Below, in pieces: positions 1 through 7,930 of a stretch of DNA of 12,541 bases (position 1 is the stretch's first letter; every line of letters starts with the position of its first letter). The notes beneath the pieces are model-generated. The model searched no databases. It was not told the origin of the DNA and worked only from the letters and a program-made list of their open reading frames with translations. Position numbers and translations under genes: made by a program. This DNA is from Candidatus Kuenenia stuttgartensis (lineage in GTDB: Bacteria; Planctomycetota; Planctomycetia; Isosphaerales; Isosphaeraceae): NCBI GenBank assembly GCA_945872325.1, contig CAMBZY010000039.1, positions 1 to 12,541 of the forward strand, in the 5' to 3' direction.

Positions 1-2669
1 GTCATCTCCACCCTCTGAGGCTCGTATTTGTCGATCTTCACAGATTCGTTGCTGCCGGAACGGACCCTGCCTGTCATAAATGGACGAACCCGATTCTGAT
101 CGGCTTGATCGATCCACGTAAGAATCTTGGGATCAAACGTCTCCCTGCCTGGATCAAACCAGAATGGATCATCCTGAAACAGCATTTCCGACGAGACAGC
201 TTCACGGTCTCGCCTTCCCAACCCCACAATACTTGGATATGTTCGCATCTCGTGAACCACCCAGGCTCTCGGATAAAACGCTTTATTTTTGAAAATCTGG
301 ACGTCTTCCTCTTTCGCCCAAACCTCAAACTCAGCCTTCCGATCTGGATTTGTCTTCAAATCAGGCTCTGGGTAGATTGGGTCTGACTCGAACAGAAAAG
401 ATGCATAGCTGCGTTTGTCGTCCTTCCAGTCGCCTGGCCATCCGGGAACAATAAAATAACGGGTGTTCCACATGTCAAATCCACGGCGTGGATGGTATGC
501 CAGTTCGTCGCCCACCTTGGCGTTTAACGACCTCGCTGTCTCAGGAGTAAACTTGCGCAAGAACGGACCGAAAAACCACCAATAATCATAAAGCTCTGTT
601 GTGCCTTCCGTAATCGTGTACTGGATGCCCTGAGTGATACCATATTTGGGCTGAATGGTGGATCGCTCCCATTCCACAAAATCTCGAACCCGGTCGTCAG
701 AACCTTTCAGATTCCAGCCTGGTGGATTCCAGATTGGCATTCGATGGACCCGGTAAAATCCGCCGGGAGTGGGGTCCCGTTTTTCGGCCTCTTCAATCAG
801 CTTCACCACCTTGGATTGACCTTCAAACAGGCTTTGAGGGACCATCCGCACGTGTCGGGAATTGGCCCAGGCCAAGTCGGCAGCGACTAGCAGGCAAAAT
901 GCCGGAACAGCCCATCGCAAGCGTTCCATCCGGCCAAACAGGCCGAGTAGTAATCCAACCACAACCAAACTTTGCACAAAGCTCAAGACTGTCTGAAGTA
1001 ATGCCTCATCGGCCAGCAAAGGACCGTAAATTGAGGCTTGTGATACCGGATGATCCTTCATCCATTTGAGGATTGCCCCCTGCTCTATCGCCACCCCTAT
1101 CAGCCCGGCGAATCCCAGTAAAGCGATGACTATACAGGAGTTTCGCAATCTTCTACGCAACCGTTCATCAGCACGGAGGTCCCATGCAAGTCCAGCTAAT
1201 AATCCCAGACAAAGCGATGTGAAAGTCAGCAGTTTTGCAGGATATCGAAAGGTTCGGAAGCCTGGAAAAATCTCGGCAAGCAGCCAATAAAAGCCACCGT
1301 CACCATCACGCGGAAAACCATCAAGCCGCAAGGCCGACTCTTCAGTGGCATCCGCCCGACCCACAAAAGCGGCAGCATCAAGGCTCGGTATTCGCCTCAA
1401 TAGCCATAAAGGGCCGGTAAATTCGCCGAGAGCACCCACCACACTGATGACGAGCAAGGCGGAAACAGCCTTCGTGCGTGGATCAACCTTTCTGAACCCA
1501 AACACAGATATGGCCAGCAGTAAGGCTGGTAGGCCGTGATAAAGCGAGGGAACCCACTGCTTGTGGTTATTCACAGGAGGGAGGAGCATCAGCCAAGAGC
1601 GATTTCCGGTGGTTGCTGTTCCAAAAAGGTGAGGCCAGATAAATTCTAAAAACCGGTAAGGTTCCACACTAAAAGGATATATATCGTGAGGCCCTTCAGC
1701 CGCAGATCGTACGGAGAGTGCGCTATATTCAAAGACAGGGATGAGCTGAACGGCGGTTAATCCAGCCCCAATCAGGGTAGCCAGGCCCAGCCCGATGAAT
1801 TTTCGAGGCATGGGAGTGGAGAGCCGCGTCCTTCTCCATCCATTCAGAATCAGAAGTCCGACCAAGAGCCAACCGATCATTTGCCAAAAATTTCGACTGA
1901 AGGCGAGTTTCCTGATTGTGCCAATCTCGCCGATTCGTAACTGACGTGGTGGAATGGGAAATTGAGCTGCCAGGATGGTTCCGGCAGTCATGAGAATCAT
2001 GATGAGGACTAAAGAAATCGGATGAAAAACATGCGAGAGCCGGGTTCGGCCACGATCGGTCAGCCCGTTCCAGAATGCGAGTCCAAACAGGCAAAGCAGA
2101 GTGAGATATCCAACTTGCGGATCGCCTCCAAGAATTTGAAGGGCAAGAACCGCGGCCAGTCCACACAGATTTCTGATTCCGCCCCGGTCGATCCATCGCC
2201 AACCAGCCAGCAAGCCGAGAGGCAGCCATGCTGCTCCGATCAGAAAAATGACATTGCAATATTGATAGACAACCGGAACCCCAAACGCATAGGTTACGGA
2301 CGCCAGCCAGCAAGCCATTCTGGATTGCCCGATACCTTTGGCCAGCAACCACATGCTGACCAGACAAACCGCTTGGTGAAAGACAATGTAAGCCTTTGCA
2401 GCCCAGGGATAAGGCATCAGAAAAAAGATGATTTTGAATGGATAAAAGACAGCAGCTGTGGGATTCCCGACAAGCGGCATTCCGCCGTTTTCCTCAGGCT
2501 CCCAGAGAGGCCATCGGCCAGCGTCCCACTCCATTTGAACCCGCTCGTTCAATGGATAGTAAAAGTGTGCAGCATCACGAAAACCATACTGGCGACTTGC
2601 CAGCAAAGCCTGCCCATGGAAGACGAGCATGAGCCCTAAAAGGCAAAACATCGGCCACAGACGTGCCAT
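1..2669 (-). CDS. YfhO-like polytopic membrane protein, 3' end outside window
   Basis: One uninterrupted minus-strand frame runs from an ATG at 2669 to the left edge (about 889 codons, no stop), so the C-terminus is missing. The product has many hydrophobic segments and a soluble C-terminal part. Near the N-terminus (residues 28-77) is an aromatic/acidic first-loop pattern: YGFRDAAHFYYP, then GRWPLWEPEENGGMPL, then NPTAAVFYP. This resembles the D...Y.P...G..PLWNP..G.PL pattern of YfhO and other GT-C-fold membrane proteins. A second conserved-looking stretch, PGFRTFRYPAK, lies near residues 467-480. YfhO proteins are linked to glycosylation of cell-surface polymers; that role here is inference, and no substrate can be named. 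The gene follows the peroxidase gene in the same direction. The start is uncertain: an in-frame GTG at 2750 would add 27 residues, but a terminator-like hairpin lies between the two candidates, so I chose the ATG. No strong ribosome binding site precedes it. Confidence 0.85.
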   Translation of the reverse strand, partial: MARLWPMFCLLGLMLVFHGQALLASRQYGFRDAAHFYYPLNERVQMEWDAGRWPLWEPEENGGMPLVGNPTAAVFYPFKIIFFLMPYPWAAKAYIVFHQAVCLVSMWLLAKGIGQSRMACWLASVTYAFGVPVVYQYCNVIFLIGAAWLPLGLLAGWRWIDRGGIRNLCGLAAVLALQILGGDPQVGYLTLLCLFGLAFWNGLTDRGRTRLSHVFHPISLVLIMILMTAGTILAAQFPIPPRQLRIGEIGTIRKLAFSRNFWQMIGWLLVGLLILNGWRRTRLSTPMPRKFIGLGLATLIGAGLTAVQLIPVFEYSALSVRSAAEGPHDIYPFSVEPYRFLEFIWPHLFGTATTGNRSWLMLLPPVNNHKQWVPSLYHGLPALLLAISVFGFRKVDPRTKAVSALLVISVVGALGEFTGPLWLLRRIPSLDAAAFVGRADATEESALRLDGFPRDGDGGFYWLLAEIFPGFRTFRYPAKLLTFTSLCLGLLAGLAWDLRADERLRRRLRNSCIVIALLGFAGLIGVAIEQGAILKWMKDHPVSQASIYGPLLADEALLQTVLSFVQSLVVVGLLLGLFGRMERLRWAVPAFCLLVAADLAWANSRHVRMVPQSLFEGQSKVVKLIEEAEKRDPTPGGFYRVHRMPIWNPPGWNLKGSDDRVRDFVEWERSTIQPKYGITQGIQYTITEGTTELYDYWWFFGPFLRKFTPETARSLNAKVGDELAYHPRRGFDMWNTRYFIVPGWPGDWKDDKRSYASFLFESDPIYPEPDLKTNPDRKAEFEVWAKEEDVQIFKNKAFYPRAWVVHEMRTYPSIVGLGRRDREAVSSEMLFQDDPFWFDPGRETFDPKILTWIDQADQNRVRPFMTGRVRSGSNESVKIDKYEPQRVEM

Positions 2670-2676
2670 GCATAGG

Positions 2677-2708
2677 AAAAAACCGCCGACTTTTTCGTCG
2701 ACGGTTTT
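2677..2708 (-). terminator. Probable intrinsic terminator after the cytochrome c peroxidase gene
   Basis: Read on the minus strand, a 12-base arm AAAACCGTCGAC, a loop GAAAAA and an arm GTCGGCGGTTTT can form a stem with a single T-G wobble, and the run of T continues to six bases. It lies 49 bases past the peroxidase stop codon (2758). The strong stem and T tract fit Rho-independent termination. It also lies just ahead of the ATG at 2669 of the next gene and is in an open frame with it, so an alternative is that it is part of that coding region or attenuates read-through into it. Confidence 0.65.
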
Positions 2709-2757
2709 CGTTTCAATCAGCTTGGGATCAACTTGGGCCTGTGGGATCACAGCAGTT

Positions 2758-4011
2758 TCACTCGCCTTTGATCAAGGCATGAGGATTGGAAATCAAAGAA
2801 GCCGCTTTTGGAGCAGTCGGAACTTCCAGAGCAGCACGAGGATCAGGCGAAACGCCGTCAGGTCCGGCTGGAAGCTTCGGAAGAGCGACTGGAATCAACT
2901 CTCCATCGAGAGCTTTCATGAACTCAACAAGATCTTTTTTCTCTTGATCCGTCAGGTTCAAAGGCTTGATATCCTTGCTCAGATAAGGGTTAGCATTACC
3001 GCCCTTATTGTAGTACTCCACAACAGCTTCGAGGGTGGCTTCGCTACCGTCGTGCATGTAAGGAGCCGTACGAGTTACGTCACGAACAGTTGGTGTTTTG
3101 AAAGCACCGATGCTGGCGGTATTTTTCGCGCCAATGGCTTCGGCAGCCCATCGACCAAGGTCAGCCAGTTTACCCTCTTTATCTGCACCAACGCCCAAAT
3201 TGTGGAATTGGTCGTCAGAGAAATTCGTACCCAGGTGACAGCTTGTGCAATTGGCTTTCTTCAGAGTCACGTTTTCAGGCTGATACTCATCTTCCTGATC
3301 GAGACGAAGCCCGAACAGAATCATGCCCCGTTTGGCGGATTCATTCAGGGACTTGAAGTCGCCTGTGGCGTATTTATCGTAAGGGGAATTGCCAGAAAGA
3401 GCGGTGCGTTCGAAAGATGCAATCGCTTTGGCGAAGCCATCTAGCGTGACATCTGTACCGAACACTTTGGCAAATTGAGCCTTGTATCCAGGAATGGTGT
3501 TCAAACGGTCGATGATTTGCTCATGCGTTTGCTTGCCCATTTCCGTCGCAGCCTGAGGTGGGCCTTGACTTTGAGCTTCAAGCGAAGCTGCACGGCCGTC
3601 CCAGAAAAGGTTTTTGCTGTAAACACTATTCAAAACCGTAGGGGAGTTCCTGCCGTTAACGGCACCACCAATTCCGATGGTTAATTTCTGACCATCAGCC
3701 CAGCCTTTTTCAGGGTTATGGCAGGTGGCGCAGCTGACGGTTCCATTGGCAGAGACGCGAGGATCGAAGTAGAGCTGTTTTCCAAGCTCGATTTTTCCAG
3801 CCGTCAGCGGATTTGAAGCCGGTACAACCGCGTTGGGTGTCAAGAGAGGAAGACCCTTGGGAACTTGGACTTCAACAGCCTGATCCTGAATTTTGGAAAC
3901 GTCAGGGAATTGAACCTGATAGTTGCCAGAAGCTGGTGCTTGGTCAGCAGAAATTGCGGAATTCGCCCAGGCTGTTAGAGCCAAGAGACCGAGAAGATGC
4001 TTGCGAGCCAT
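2758..4011 (-). CDS. Secreted di-haem cytochrome c peroxidase / MauG-family protein
   Basis: The 417-residue product has a signal peptide (MARKHLLGLLALTAWANSAISA, probable cleavage after Ala22), so it is expected in the periplasm. Two c-type haem sites are visible: CATCH at residues 94-98 and CTSCH at 255-259. Around them are family blocks: LGKQLYFDPRVS (about 77-87), RNSPTVLN and FWDGR (about 121-140), FKTPTVRD (304-311) and APYMHDG (316-322). Met319 sits where bacterial di-haem peroxidases carry the Met ligand of the high-potential haem; MauG has Tyr there, which favours a peroxidase that reduces H2O2 with electrons from small donors. The tail (about 377-417) is rich in Pro and Ala and lies past the usual domain end. 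I chose the ATG at 4011 because GGAG lies 11 bases upstream and the signal peptide begins there. A longer in-frame start at 4086 would bury the signal peptide and overlap the promoter candidate. Confidence 0.93.
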   Translation of the reverse strand: MARKHLLGLLALTAWANSAISADQAPASGNYQVQFPDVSKIQDQAVEVQVPKGLPLLTPNAVVPASNPLTAGKIELGKQLYFDPRVSANGTVSCATCHNPEKGWADGQKLTIGIGGAVNGRNSPTVLNSVYSKNLFWDGRAASLEAQSQGPPQAATEMGKQTHEQIIDRLNTIPGYKAQFAKVFGTDVTLDGFAKAIASFERTALSGNSPYDKYATGDFKSLNESAKRGMILFGLRLDQEDEYQPENVTLKKANCTSCHLGTNFSDDQFHNLGVGADKEGKLADLGRWAAEAIGAKNTASIGAFKTPTVRDVTRTAPYMHDGSEATLEAVVEYYNKGGNANPYLSKDIKPLNLTDQEKKDLVEFMKALDGELIPVALPKLPAGPDGVSPDPRAALEVPTAPKAASLISNPHALIKGE

Positions 4012-4056
4012 GAATTTTCGTACTCCGTGAACGGATGCAGAGCGAGCGGAATGAGG

Positions 4057-4086
4057 TTTATATAGACAAACGAGTTGGCGAATCAA
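4057..4086 (-). promoter_or_regulatory. Candidate sigma70-type promoter of the peroxidase gene
   Basis: On the minus strand, TTGATT (4086-4081) is followed after 16 bases by TATATA (4064-4059), or after 18 bases by TATAAA (4062-4057). It lies about 50 bases ahead of the ATG at 4011, in the gap after the ferredoxin gene. No terminator-like hairpin was seen between the ferredoxin stop and this point, so read-through from the ferredoxin gene is also possible. Confidence 0.45.
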
Positions 4087-4110
4087 GTTTCATGAAGGAT
4101 GGTGATTCGG

Positions 4111-4482
4111 TTATTTTTTGCCTGTGACCAAGACTTCTGCATTGCGGTGAGCCACATCGACAAGGTCATCCCAGTGACGCTCAACATATTCTGGAGGACC
4201 ACCTTTGAATGCCACGTGCAGAGCTACGTCCTGGGTTGGAACCATATCAATGGCATCCCAAGGACAAACCTGTGCACAGTGCTTACAACCAATGCACCGA
4301 TCAAGGTCGATATCACACCACCCCTGAACAGAGGCGAAATCCTCACCTGGCACTTTGTAAATGCACTCTACCGGACAAACCTCGATGCATGCTTCACAGC
4401 CTGTGCAACCATCGGCATGGATCACAGCCATGATCTTCGGAACGACTTTTCTCGGCTTGCCTGCCAACGACTTAGAGGCCAT
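4111..4482 (-). CDS. Two-cluster 4Fe-4S ferredoxin
   Basis: This is a 123-residue ferredoxin, probably a cytoplasmic electron carrier. Two complete cluster-binding motifs are visible: CTGCEACIEVCP (Cys26, 29, 32, 36) and CIGCKHCAQVCP (Cys63, 66, 69, 73). Each has the CxxCxxCxxxCP spacing of bacterial-type [4Fe-4S] ferredoxins. Two more Cys (40 and 56) lie between them; Cys40 follows motif 1 as in many dicluster ferredoxins. An unusual tail of about 45 residues (about 79-123), with acidic, aromatic and basic residues but no Cys, follows motif 2. A basic N-terminal segment of 17 residues precedes the core. The ATG at 4482 has GAAAGG 11 bases upstream, so I prefer it to the internal Met18. There is no signal peptide, so direct transfer to the secreted peroxidase next door is unlikely. 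The redox partner is unknown. Confidence 0.93.
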   Translation of the reverse strand: MASKSLAGKPRKVVPKIMAVIHADGCTGCEACIEVCPVECIYKVPGEDFASVQGWCDIDLDRCIGCKHCAQVCPWDAIDMVPTQDVALHVAFKGGPPEYVERHWDDLVDVAHRNAEVLVTGKK

Positions 4483-4578
4483 GTCGTTTCTTACCTTTCA
4501 AGTGATCGGCGGATCAATCATGGGCGAACGAGGCGGACCATTCACCCTTATGTTTGAAAATACCATCCAGATACTAGG

Positions 4579-4607
4579 ATTATCGGTCAACAGAGGATTT
4601 CGGTCAA
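4579..4607 (-). promoter_or_regulatory. Good sigma70-type promoter ahead of the ferredoxin gene, with a repeated TTGACCGA
   Basis: On the minus strand, TTGACC (4607-4602) is followed after exactly 17 bases by GATAAT (4584-4579); both boxes match the consensus at five of six positions. The octamer TTGACCGA occurs twice, starting at 4607 and 4590, so the second copy abuts the -10 box and could be a regulator site. The leader to the ATG at 4482 would be about 90 bases. This suggests the ferredoxin gene has its own promoter, independent of the membrane-protein gene that ends at 4626. Confidence 0.6.
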
Positions 4608-4625
4608 GCGTTTCATGATTGAAAA

Positions 4626-7600
4626 TCACGGCTTGGGCTTCGCAGGATCCGGCAAAGCAGGTTTCACTGGAGTGGTTGGAGCTGCTGTTGGTAACGTAGC
4701 CGCAGGTGCTGTCACAGGCACTGTGGGCGCCGCAACATCTGATGGCTTCTTGACTTCAGCAAATGGCTTTCCAAGCTTTTCAAGATAGTATCGAGCGATT
4801 GGAGCAAAGTCCGCCTGTGGCTCACGGGTCAGGGCCTTTGTGAACGAATCGGCAGACGCTTTTGGAAATCCACCCTCAAGCTGAATCATCCCAAGCTCAA
4901 ATAAACGAGCCGCAACAGCCCGACTCTGGTCTGGCATTTCCATGAACGTGCGGGTCGCAGCTCCCACTTCGCCAAGCATCCACATCTGACCAGCCATCAA
5001 ACCGCGACGCATTTCATCAAGCTGAGCCACTGGAATCGACTCATTACCCCAGCCTACAAGCGCTCCTGGATAGTCTCCAAGTAACGCACTCACAAGTCCT
5101 TGACGATATGTCGAGAGTCCTGCTGAAGTTTCCATCGACTTGGTACCCGTATTACCAATCAAAGGAATCGCCTGATCCGGCATACCCAACTGGCAGTAGA
5201 GGTCGATCAGAACTGGAAGGATCGTATCTGGGCTGGAGCCGGTGGCCTCCGCTTCACGCAAATCTGTCAAAGCCTGATTCACAAGCCCAATCGACAAAGC
5301 ACGGTTGATACGAACCGACGCGTTGGCCTGCTCTTCGAGGCTCAGCGAATTCATGTCCGTTTCCATCTGCTCATAAGCCTGATCAAGCTGTGCGACCTGA
5401 GCCCTTCGCTCTGCAGCGTTCTCCGTCTCAGGGTCGATTTCCAAAGCTTTCCGCAAGTGTTCGCGGGCAACGTCCACGGAATTCGCCAAAAGCATCAACT
5501 GCCCCATCTCGATATGCATTGCAGCCAGATATTCACGTTCAGCCTGAGTGGCCGGAGCAGGTGAAGTTTCGATTGCAAAGTGAATGGCAGCAACGCGTTG
5601 ACGGAATCTCAAGCCCAAAGGCGTTGGCCCTGATTGCATCATTGAAATCTGGGCAGCGTTGGCTGGTTCCAGCTTCACGCCTGAATAAAGTGCCAATTCC
5701 TGAGAATGCAGGGCACGATACGCTTCTGCCAGAATCCGGTAAGGCTGAGTCTGGTCAGGCTTCTTGGCGATGGCCCTTCTGGCTTCCCGAATGGCCGCAA
5801 TGCATTCTGCTGGAGAAGGCAAAGTTCGGACATTTGGGTCCACCGTTTTGCCTGGCTCGTTCAACCGGCGATAAGCCGCCTGAGCATGTGGCTGAACCAT
5901 CCCAAGTGCTTTGGTGGCAATCACCTTATCGAGCACACTGGCCGAGGATGGTGGACGGTCGAACGCTGGAAGTTTGTCTTCGCTGGTATAAACGATCCGA
6001 TCAGCATCAAGCCGATTTGCTTTGAAATAGGCCAGATCTTCCGCTTTCGCATCCGATCGACCGAAGATTGCAACCACTCCATCATCGTAAATCGGGATCC
6101 AGTTTACGCTTTGACTGAGCCTTGAAAGTGTTTTCAAAGCACTCTCTTCGGTGTACGATGTGGTCATGGCCTGAACCATCACCGCTGTGATCCCATATTT
6201 GTCGAGAATCGGACGCCAGACTGTCGAATCATCGTCGCGTAAAGCACCTCTCAGTGAATCGCGTTCGTTTCGAATCGATTCAGTGAAAAGGTTGCGGCGA
6301 TCATCCAGAAATGTTTTTCTTCCAGGGTATGCTCGCCAGAGCAACATGTCGCCCTGTGCTGAGTTCCAGTTGAAAACCTGGCCACTGAGCTTGGACTCCT
6401 TGACGAAGTCAGCGGCTTCAAATGCGTATCGGTCCGGATTAAATCCAAGACCAAACGTAGCAGCACCTTCAGATAATCCATAACCAGTGATGTGTTGAGC
6501 CGCCAATCCGAACAGGACCAGAATGGTGACCCCACGGCCACCGATCGAAAATGCCGCCCATTTCCATCCAAGATGCCCTTCGGAGCCGAACGAATCGGCA
6601 AACCATTCTTCCATGTTCAAGCCGACAATCACGGCGAGAACCAGGGCAAATTCGCCGTTGTAACGCATCCAGATGACAAAGCCGAGGCTGGAGAAAATGA
6701 ACAGCATGAGCCGGTCAAGCCGGAAGCGATCAATATTCAGCCAGAAGGTGACAGCACCAATGATGATCAGCGATATGAGCCTAAGCAGGAAGGCATTACG
6801 AACATCACCATCTTTGATTTGAATCGAACCGAACAGGCCGCCTGGAATCAATGTGTATTGATTCGCGATTCGGAACATGGCCCCATAGGCATGAATGGTC
6901 CATGGGTTGATCAGGCAGGCAGCGAAGCACGCCCCAAGAATCGGGGCAATTTTTGAAGGTGTAAAAGCCGGGCTGAACTTCTTTCCACCGATGATCAGGC
7001 CGATACCCCAGCCGATCGTCAGGAGAAGTCCAAATCCAGCGGACGCATCAAAATTCACCCAGAACGGGAAAATCGCAGGGATCGCCCAAAACGCCCATGT
7101 TCGGCCTTTGTCAGTAGCGAGGAACATGAATCGCAGAAGCAGTGAGAGGAAGAATACGCCCCAAAGGTCCGTACCGACCACTCCGGCACCAAGACCCATG
7201 ACCACAGCCAAACCGAGGAGGATACTACGTCCCCACAAACCCTGCTTGGTTTTGCCAATCGAAAGAAGGATCAAAAAGGTCAACAGGCGAACGATGGAGT
7301 GAACGATCGTCACAGCCGCTGCGCCGTATTGATCGGCTTTTTCAGGGGAGGCAAAAGATTTGCCGAGTCGAAACGATGCGGCACTGATCGTGTCAAACAT
7401 CCAGCCCAGATTCACCCATCGCTGACCTTCGCTGGTGTAGGAGAGTGTGTCGGTGGTTTCAGGAAAGCCTTTGCTGAGCGTAATTTCGCCTGAGCGGAGG
7501 CTGGCAAAAATCGCACTTTCCTCAAACAGGTTCAAACTATTCACGACCACCAGGACAAGCAGTCCGATGGCAACGTAAATGTTGTAATAGTTGTTCCATT

Positions 7601-7712
7601 CCACGACGCGTTCGGGCGTCCAAGGTTCAGGTGGAGTTGCTTCCGGTACTGATTCGGATTCCACTTGGGATTGCAAAGACTCGTCCGATGGCTTATTGGC
7701 GTCGTTGGACAT
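4626..7712 (-). CDS. Polytopic membrane protein with GT-C-like core and TPR-like C-terminal half
   Basis: I do not recognise a named family. The 1028-residue product starts with an acidic, Ser/Pro-rich cytoplasmic segment (1-40). A multi-span membrane region follows (about 43-410), then a soluble region with TPR-like helical repeats (about 635-765 and 830-980), and an Ala/Pro/Thr-rich tail (about 988-1028). Residues 72-107 (LRSGEITLSKG, FPETTDTLSYTSEG, WVNLGWMFD) resemble the first large loop of uncharacterised GT-C-like proteins. Residues 446-472 (VFNWNSAQGDMLLWRAYPGR, then KTFLDDR) resemble their later segment of the type 'F.....GGYL.WR.YP...VF.DGR'. A glycosyl-transfer or envelope-assembly role is inference. 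The usual D..WHLR start of the first loop appears as ESAIFASLR, so catalytic activity is doubtful. The start at 7712 lacks a clear ribosome binding site. The gene stands alone between gaps of 218 and 143 bp. Confidence 0.88.
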   Translation of the reverse strand: MSNDANKPSDESLQSQVESESVPEATPPEPWTPERVVEWNNYYNIYVAIGLLVLVVVNSLNLFEESAIFASLRSGEITLSKGFPETTDTLSYTSEGQRWVNLGWMFDTISAASFRLGKSFASPEKADQYGAAAVTIVHSIVRLLTFLILLSIGKTKQGLWGRSILLGLAVVMGLGAGVVGTDLWGVFFLSLLLRFMFLATDKGRTWAFWAIPAIFPFWVNFDASAGFGLLLTIGWGIGLIIGGKKFSPAFTPSKIAPILGACFAACLINPWTIHAYGAMFRIANQYTLIPGGLFGSIQIKDGDVRNAFLLRLISLIIIGAVTFWLNIDRFRLDRLMLFIFSSLGFVIWMRYNGEFALVLAVIVGLNMEEWFADSFGSEGHLGWKWAAFSIGGRGVTILVLFGLAAQHITGYGLSEGAATFGLGFNPDRYAFEAADFVKESKLSGQVFNWNSAQGDMLLWRAYPGRKTFLDDRRNLFTESIRNERDSLRGALRDDDSTVWRPILDKYGITAVMVQAMTTSYTEESALKTLSRLSQSVNWIPIYDDGVVAIFGRSDAKAEDLAYFKANRLDADRIVYTSEDKLPAFDRPPSSASVLDKVIATKALGMVQPHAQAAYRRLNEPGKTVDPNVRTLPSPAECIAAIREARRAIAKKPDQTQPYRILAEAYRALHSQELALYSGVKLEPANAAQISMMQSGPTPLGLRFRQRVAAIHFAIETSPAPATQAEREYLAAMHIEMGQLMLLANSVDVAREHLRKALEIDPETENAAERRAQVAQLDQAYEQMETDMNSLSLEEQANASVRINRALSIGLVNQALTDLREAEATGSSPDTILPVLIDLYCQLGMPDQAIPLIGNTGTKSMETSAGLSTYRQGLVSALLGDYPGALVGWGNESIPVAQLDEMRRGLMAGQMWMLGEVGAATRTFMEMPDQSRAVAARLFELGMIQLEGGFPKASADSFTKALTREPQADFAPIARYYLEKLGKPFAEVKKPSDVAAPTVPVTAPAATLPTAAPTTPVKPALPDPAKPKP

Positions 7713-7825
7713 CGCTTTTTTCTGATTTTTCAGGATGAATTGAGCGAGATCTGAAGGATGTTTTCGAGAACGATCAGGAAAAGGAACTCAATCCGCATTC
7801 CTGATACTGTTCAAGTGATAATGTT

Positions 7826-7855
7826 AACCTACTCTTTTTCGGGCCCTTTGGTCAA
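7826..7855 (-). promoter_or_regulatory. Weak promoter candidate ahead of the TPR membrane protein gene
   Basis: On the minus strand, TTGACC (7855-7850) is followed after 18 bases by TAGGTT (7831-7826), a poor -10 box. The spacer contains the palindrome GGGCCC, and the element is flanked by an inverted 6-mer (CCTACT at 7828-7833, AGTAGG at 7855-7860 on the plus strand). It lies about 110 bases ahead of the start at 7712. It is the only promoter-like sequence I saw in the gap 7713-7930, and the match is modest. Confidence 0.3.
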
Positions 7856-7869
7856 GTAGGCAGACCTCA

Positions 7870-7892
7870 TGAAACCGCCCTTTAGGGGCGAT
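7870..7892 (-). terminator. Possible weak terminator hairpin after the dehydrogenase gene
   Basis: On the minus strand, ATCGCCC, loop CTAAA and GGGCGGT form a seven-pair stem with one T-G wobble, followed by a short T run (TTTC). It lies about 40 bases after the stop at 7931. The stem is GC-rich but the T tract is short, so termination would be weak or incomplete. Confidence 0.4.
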
Positions 7893-7930
7893 AGCCAGCA
7901 AATTTATCGCAAATCCTCCAAGAAATCACG

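Noticed and set aside
1729..2367. A 212-codon minus-strand frame inside the YfhO-like gene
   Set aside because: It is read in a different frame from the uninterrupted 889-codon membrane protein frame, and its product is Ser/Trp/His-rich with no domain pattern.
2022..2639. A 205-codon plus-strand frame
   Set aside because: Antisense to the YfhO-like gene; the composition is that of a shadow frame and there is no motif.
2629..3444. A 271-codon plus-strand frame opposite the peroxidase gene
   Set aside because: The opposite strand encodes a complete di-haem peroxidase with both haem motifs; this product has no recognisable domain.
4009..4086. Peroxidase start extended to 4086
   Set aside because: It would place 25 residues ahead of a normal signal peptide and overlap the likely promoter; the ATG at 4011 has a GGAG site.
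5390..6025. A 211-codon plus-strand frame opposite the TPR region
   Set aside because: Antisense shadow of a clearly coding 1028-residue frame; Arg/Ser/Pro-rich with no motif.
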